This document shows positions 6,625-6,708 of a stretch of DNA of 6,708 nt, in pieces. Every line of letters starts with the position of its first letter. Position 1 is the first letter of the stretch. The stretch spans positions 1 through 6,708 of the forward strand of contig CALMOI010000534.1 in the NCBI GenBank assembly GCA_937871735.1, in the 5' to 3' direction. The position numbers and the translations under genes are program-made. Source of the DNA: an uncultured Comamonadaceae bacterium. GTDB lineage: Bacteria; Pseudomonadota; Gammaproteobacteria; Burkholderiales; Burkholderiaceae_C. The notes below the pieces were generated by a model, which worked only from the letters and a program-made list of their open reading frames with translations, did not search any database and was not told the origin of the DNA.

Positions 6625-6656
6625 ACACACGGCAGACTATTGCAGCCTTGCCATGA
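6621..6656 (+). CDS. 11-codon mini-ORF linking two genes
   Basis: MNTRQTIAALP starts in an ATGA overlap with the preceding gene and stops in another ATGA overlap with the following one. It is far too short to assign a function. It may serve only to carry terminating ribosomes to the next start, or it may be the remnant of a deleted gene. Neither its own start nor the next one has a clear Shine-Dalgarno site. Confidence 0.35.
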   Translation: MNTRQTIAALP

Positions 6657-6708
6657 GCAGCATCCCGCGCACACTCAGCCTCACCGAAGCGGCCCAGATG
6701 TTGCGCAC
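6653..6708 (+). CDS. Start of a helix-turn-helix, excisionase-like protein (partial)
   Basis: Only the first 18 complete codons are present before the window ends. They encode MSSIPRTLSLTEAAQMLR, which fits the opening of excisionase/MerR-like helix-turn-helix domains ('xxLTxxEAAxxLx'). Such proteins bind DNA and often direct excision or regulate mobile-element genes, and in many prophages they sit next to the integrase. The ATG overlaps the mini-ORF stop (ATGA, 6653-6656) with no evident ribosome binding site, so translation is probably coupled. With so few residues, the family is a reasonable guess rather than a firm call; other HTH regulators remain possible. Confidence 0.5.
   Translation, partial: MSSIPRTLSLTEAAQMLR

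Overview
This looks like part of the early, replication-side region of a temperate phage, prophage or related integrative element in a GC-rich bacterium. The strongly C-ending codons and general protein style suggest a betaproteobacterium of the Burkholderiales/Comamonadaceae kind, but that is an impression from composition, not a search result. No structural phage gene, integrase, tRNA, rRNA or CRISPR array is visible. Every supported gene reads on the + strand, and the genes are packed almost without gaps.

Layout. The first 72 bases may hold the end of an upstream gene. Then come: an unrecognised 178-residue protein (73-609); a 912-residue replication protein with a zinc finger, a Toprim primase domain and an AAA+/DUF927-like P-loop ATPase (616-3354); a small proline-rich protein (3375-3602); a phage-type deoxynucleoside monophosphate kinase (3620-4246) whose normal C-terminus appears to be shifted out of frame (4219-4326); a solitary cytosine-C5 DNA methyltransferase with five internal VADPR repeats (4323-6134); an unrecognised 101-residue protein (6131-6436); a 63-residue CxxC protein (6433-6624); an 11-codon mini-ORF (6621-6656); and the start of a helix-turn-helix, excisionase-like protein cut by the window end (6653 onward).

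How they fit together. The primase-helicase would drive replication of the element, the kinase would feed the dNTP pool, and the methyltransferase would mark the element's DNA, most plausibly against host restriction. From 3599 onward successive frames are joined by ATGA stop/start overlaps, which points to one translationally coupled operon. The kinase-methyltransferase junction fits this pattern only if the kinase is read into the -1 frame, which is strong internal evidence for a frameshift. The HTH start at the right edge suggests that an integration/excision module may lie just beyond the window.

The two most notable items are the methyltransferase, whose target-recognition region is expanded by five copies of a W...TV.G...VADPR module, and the apparent one-base frameshift in the kinase.
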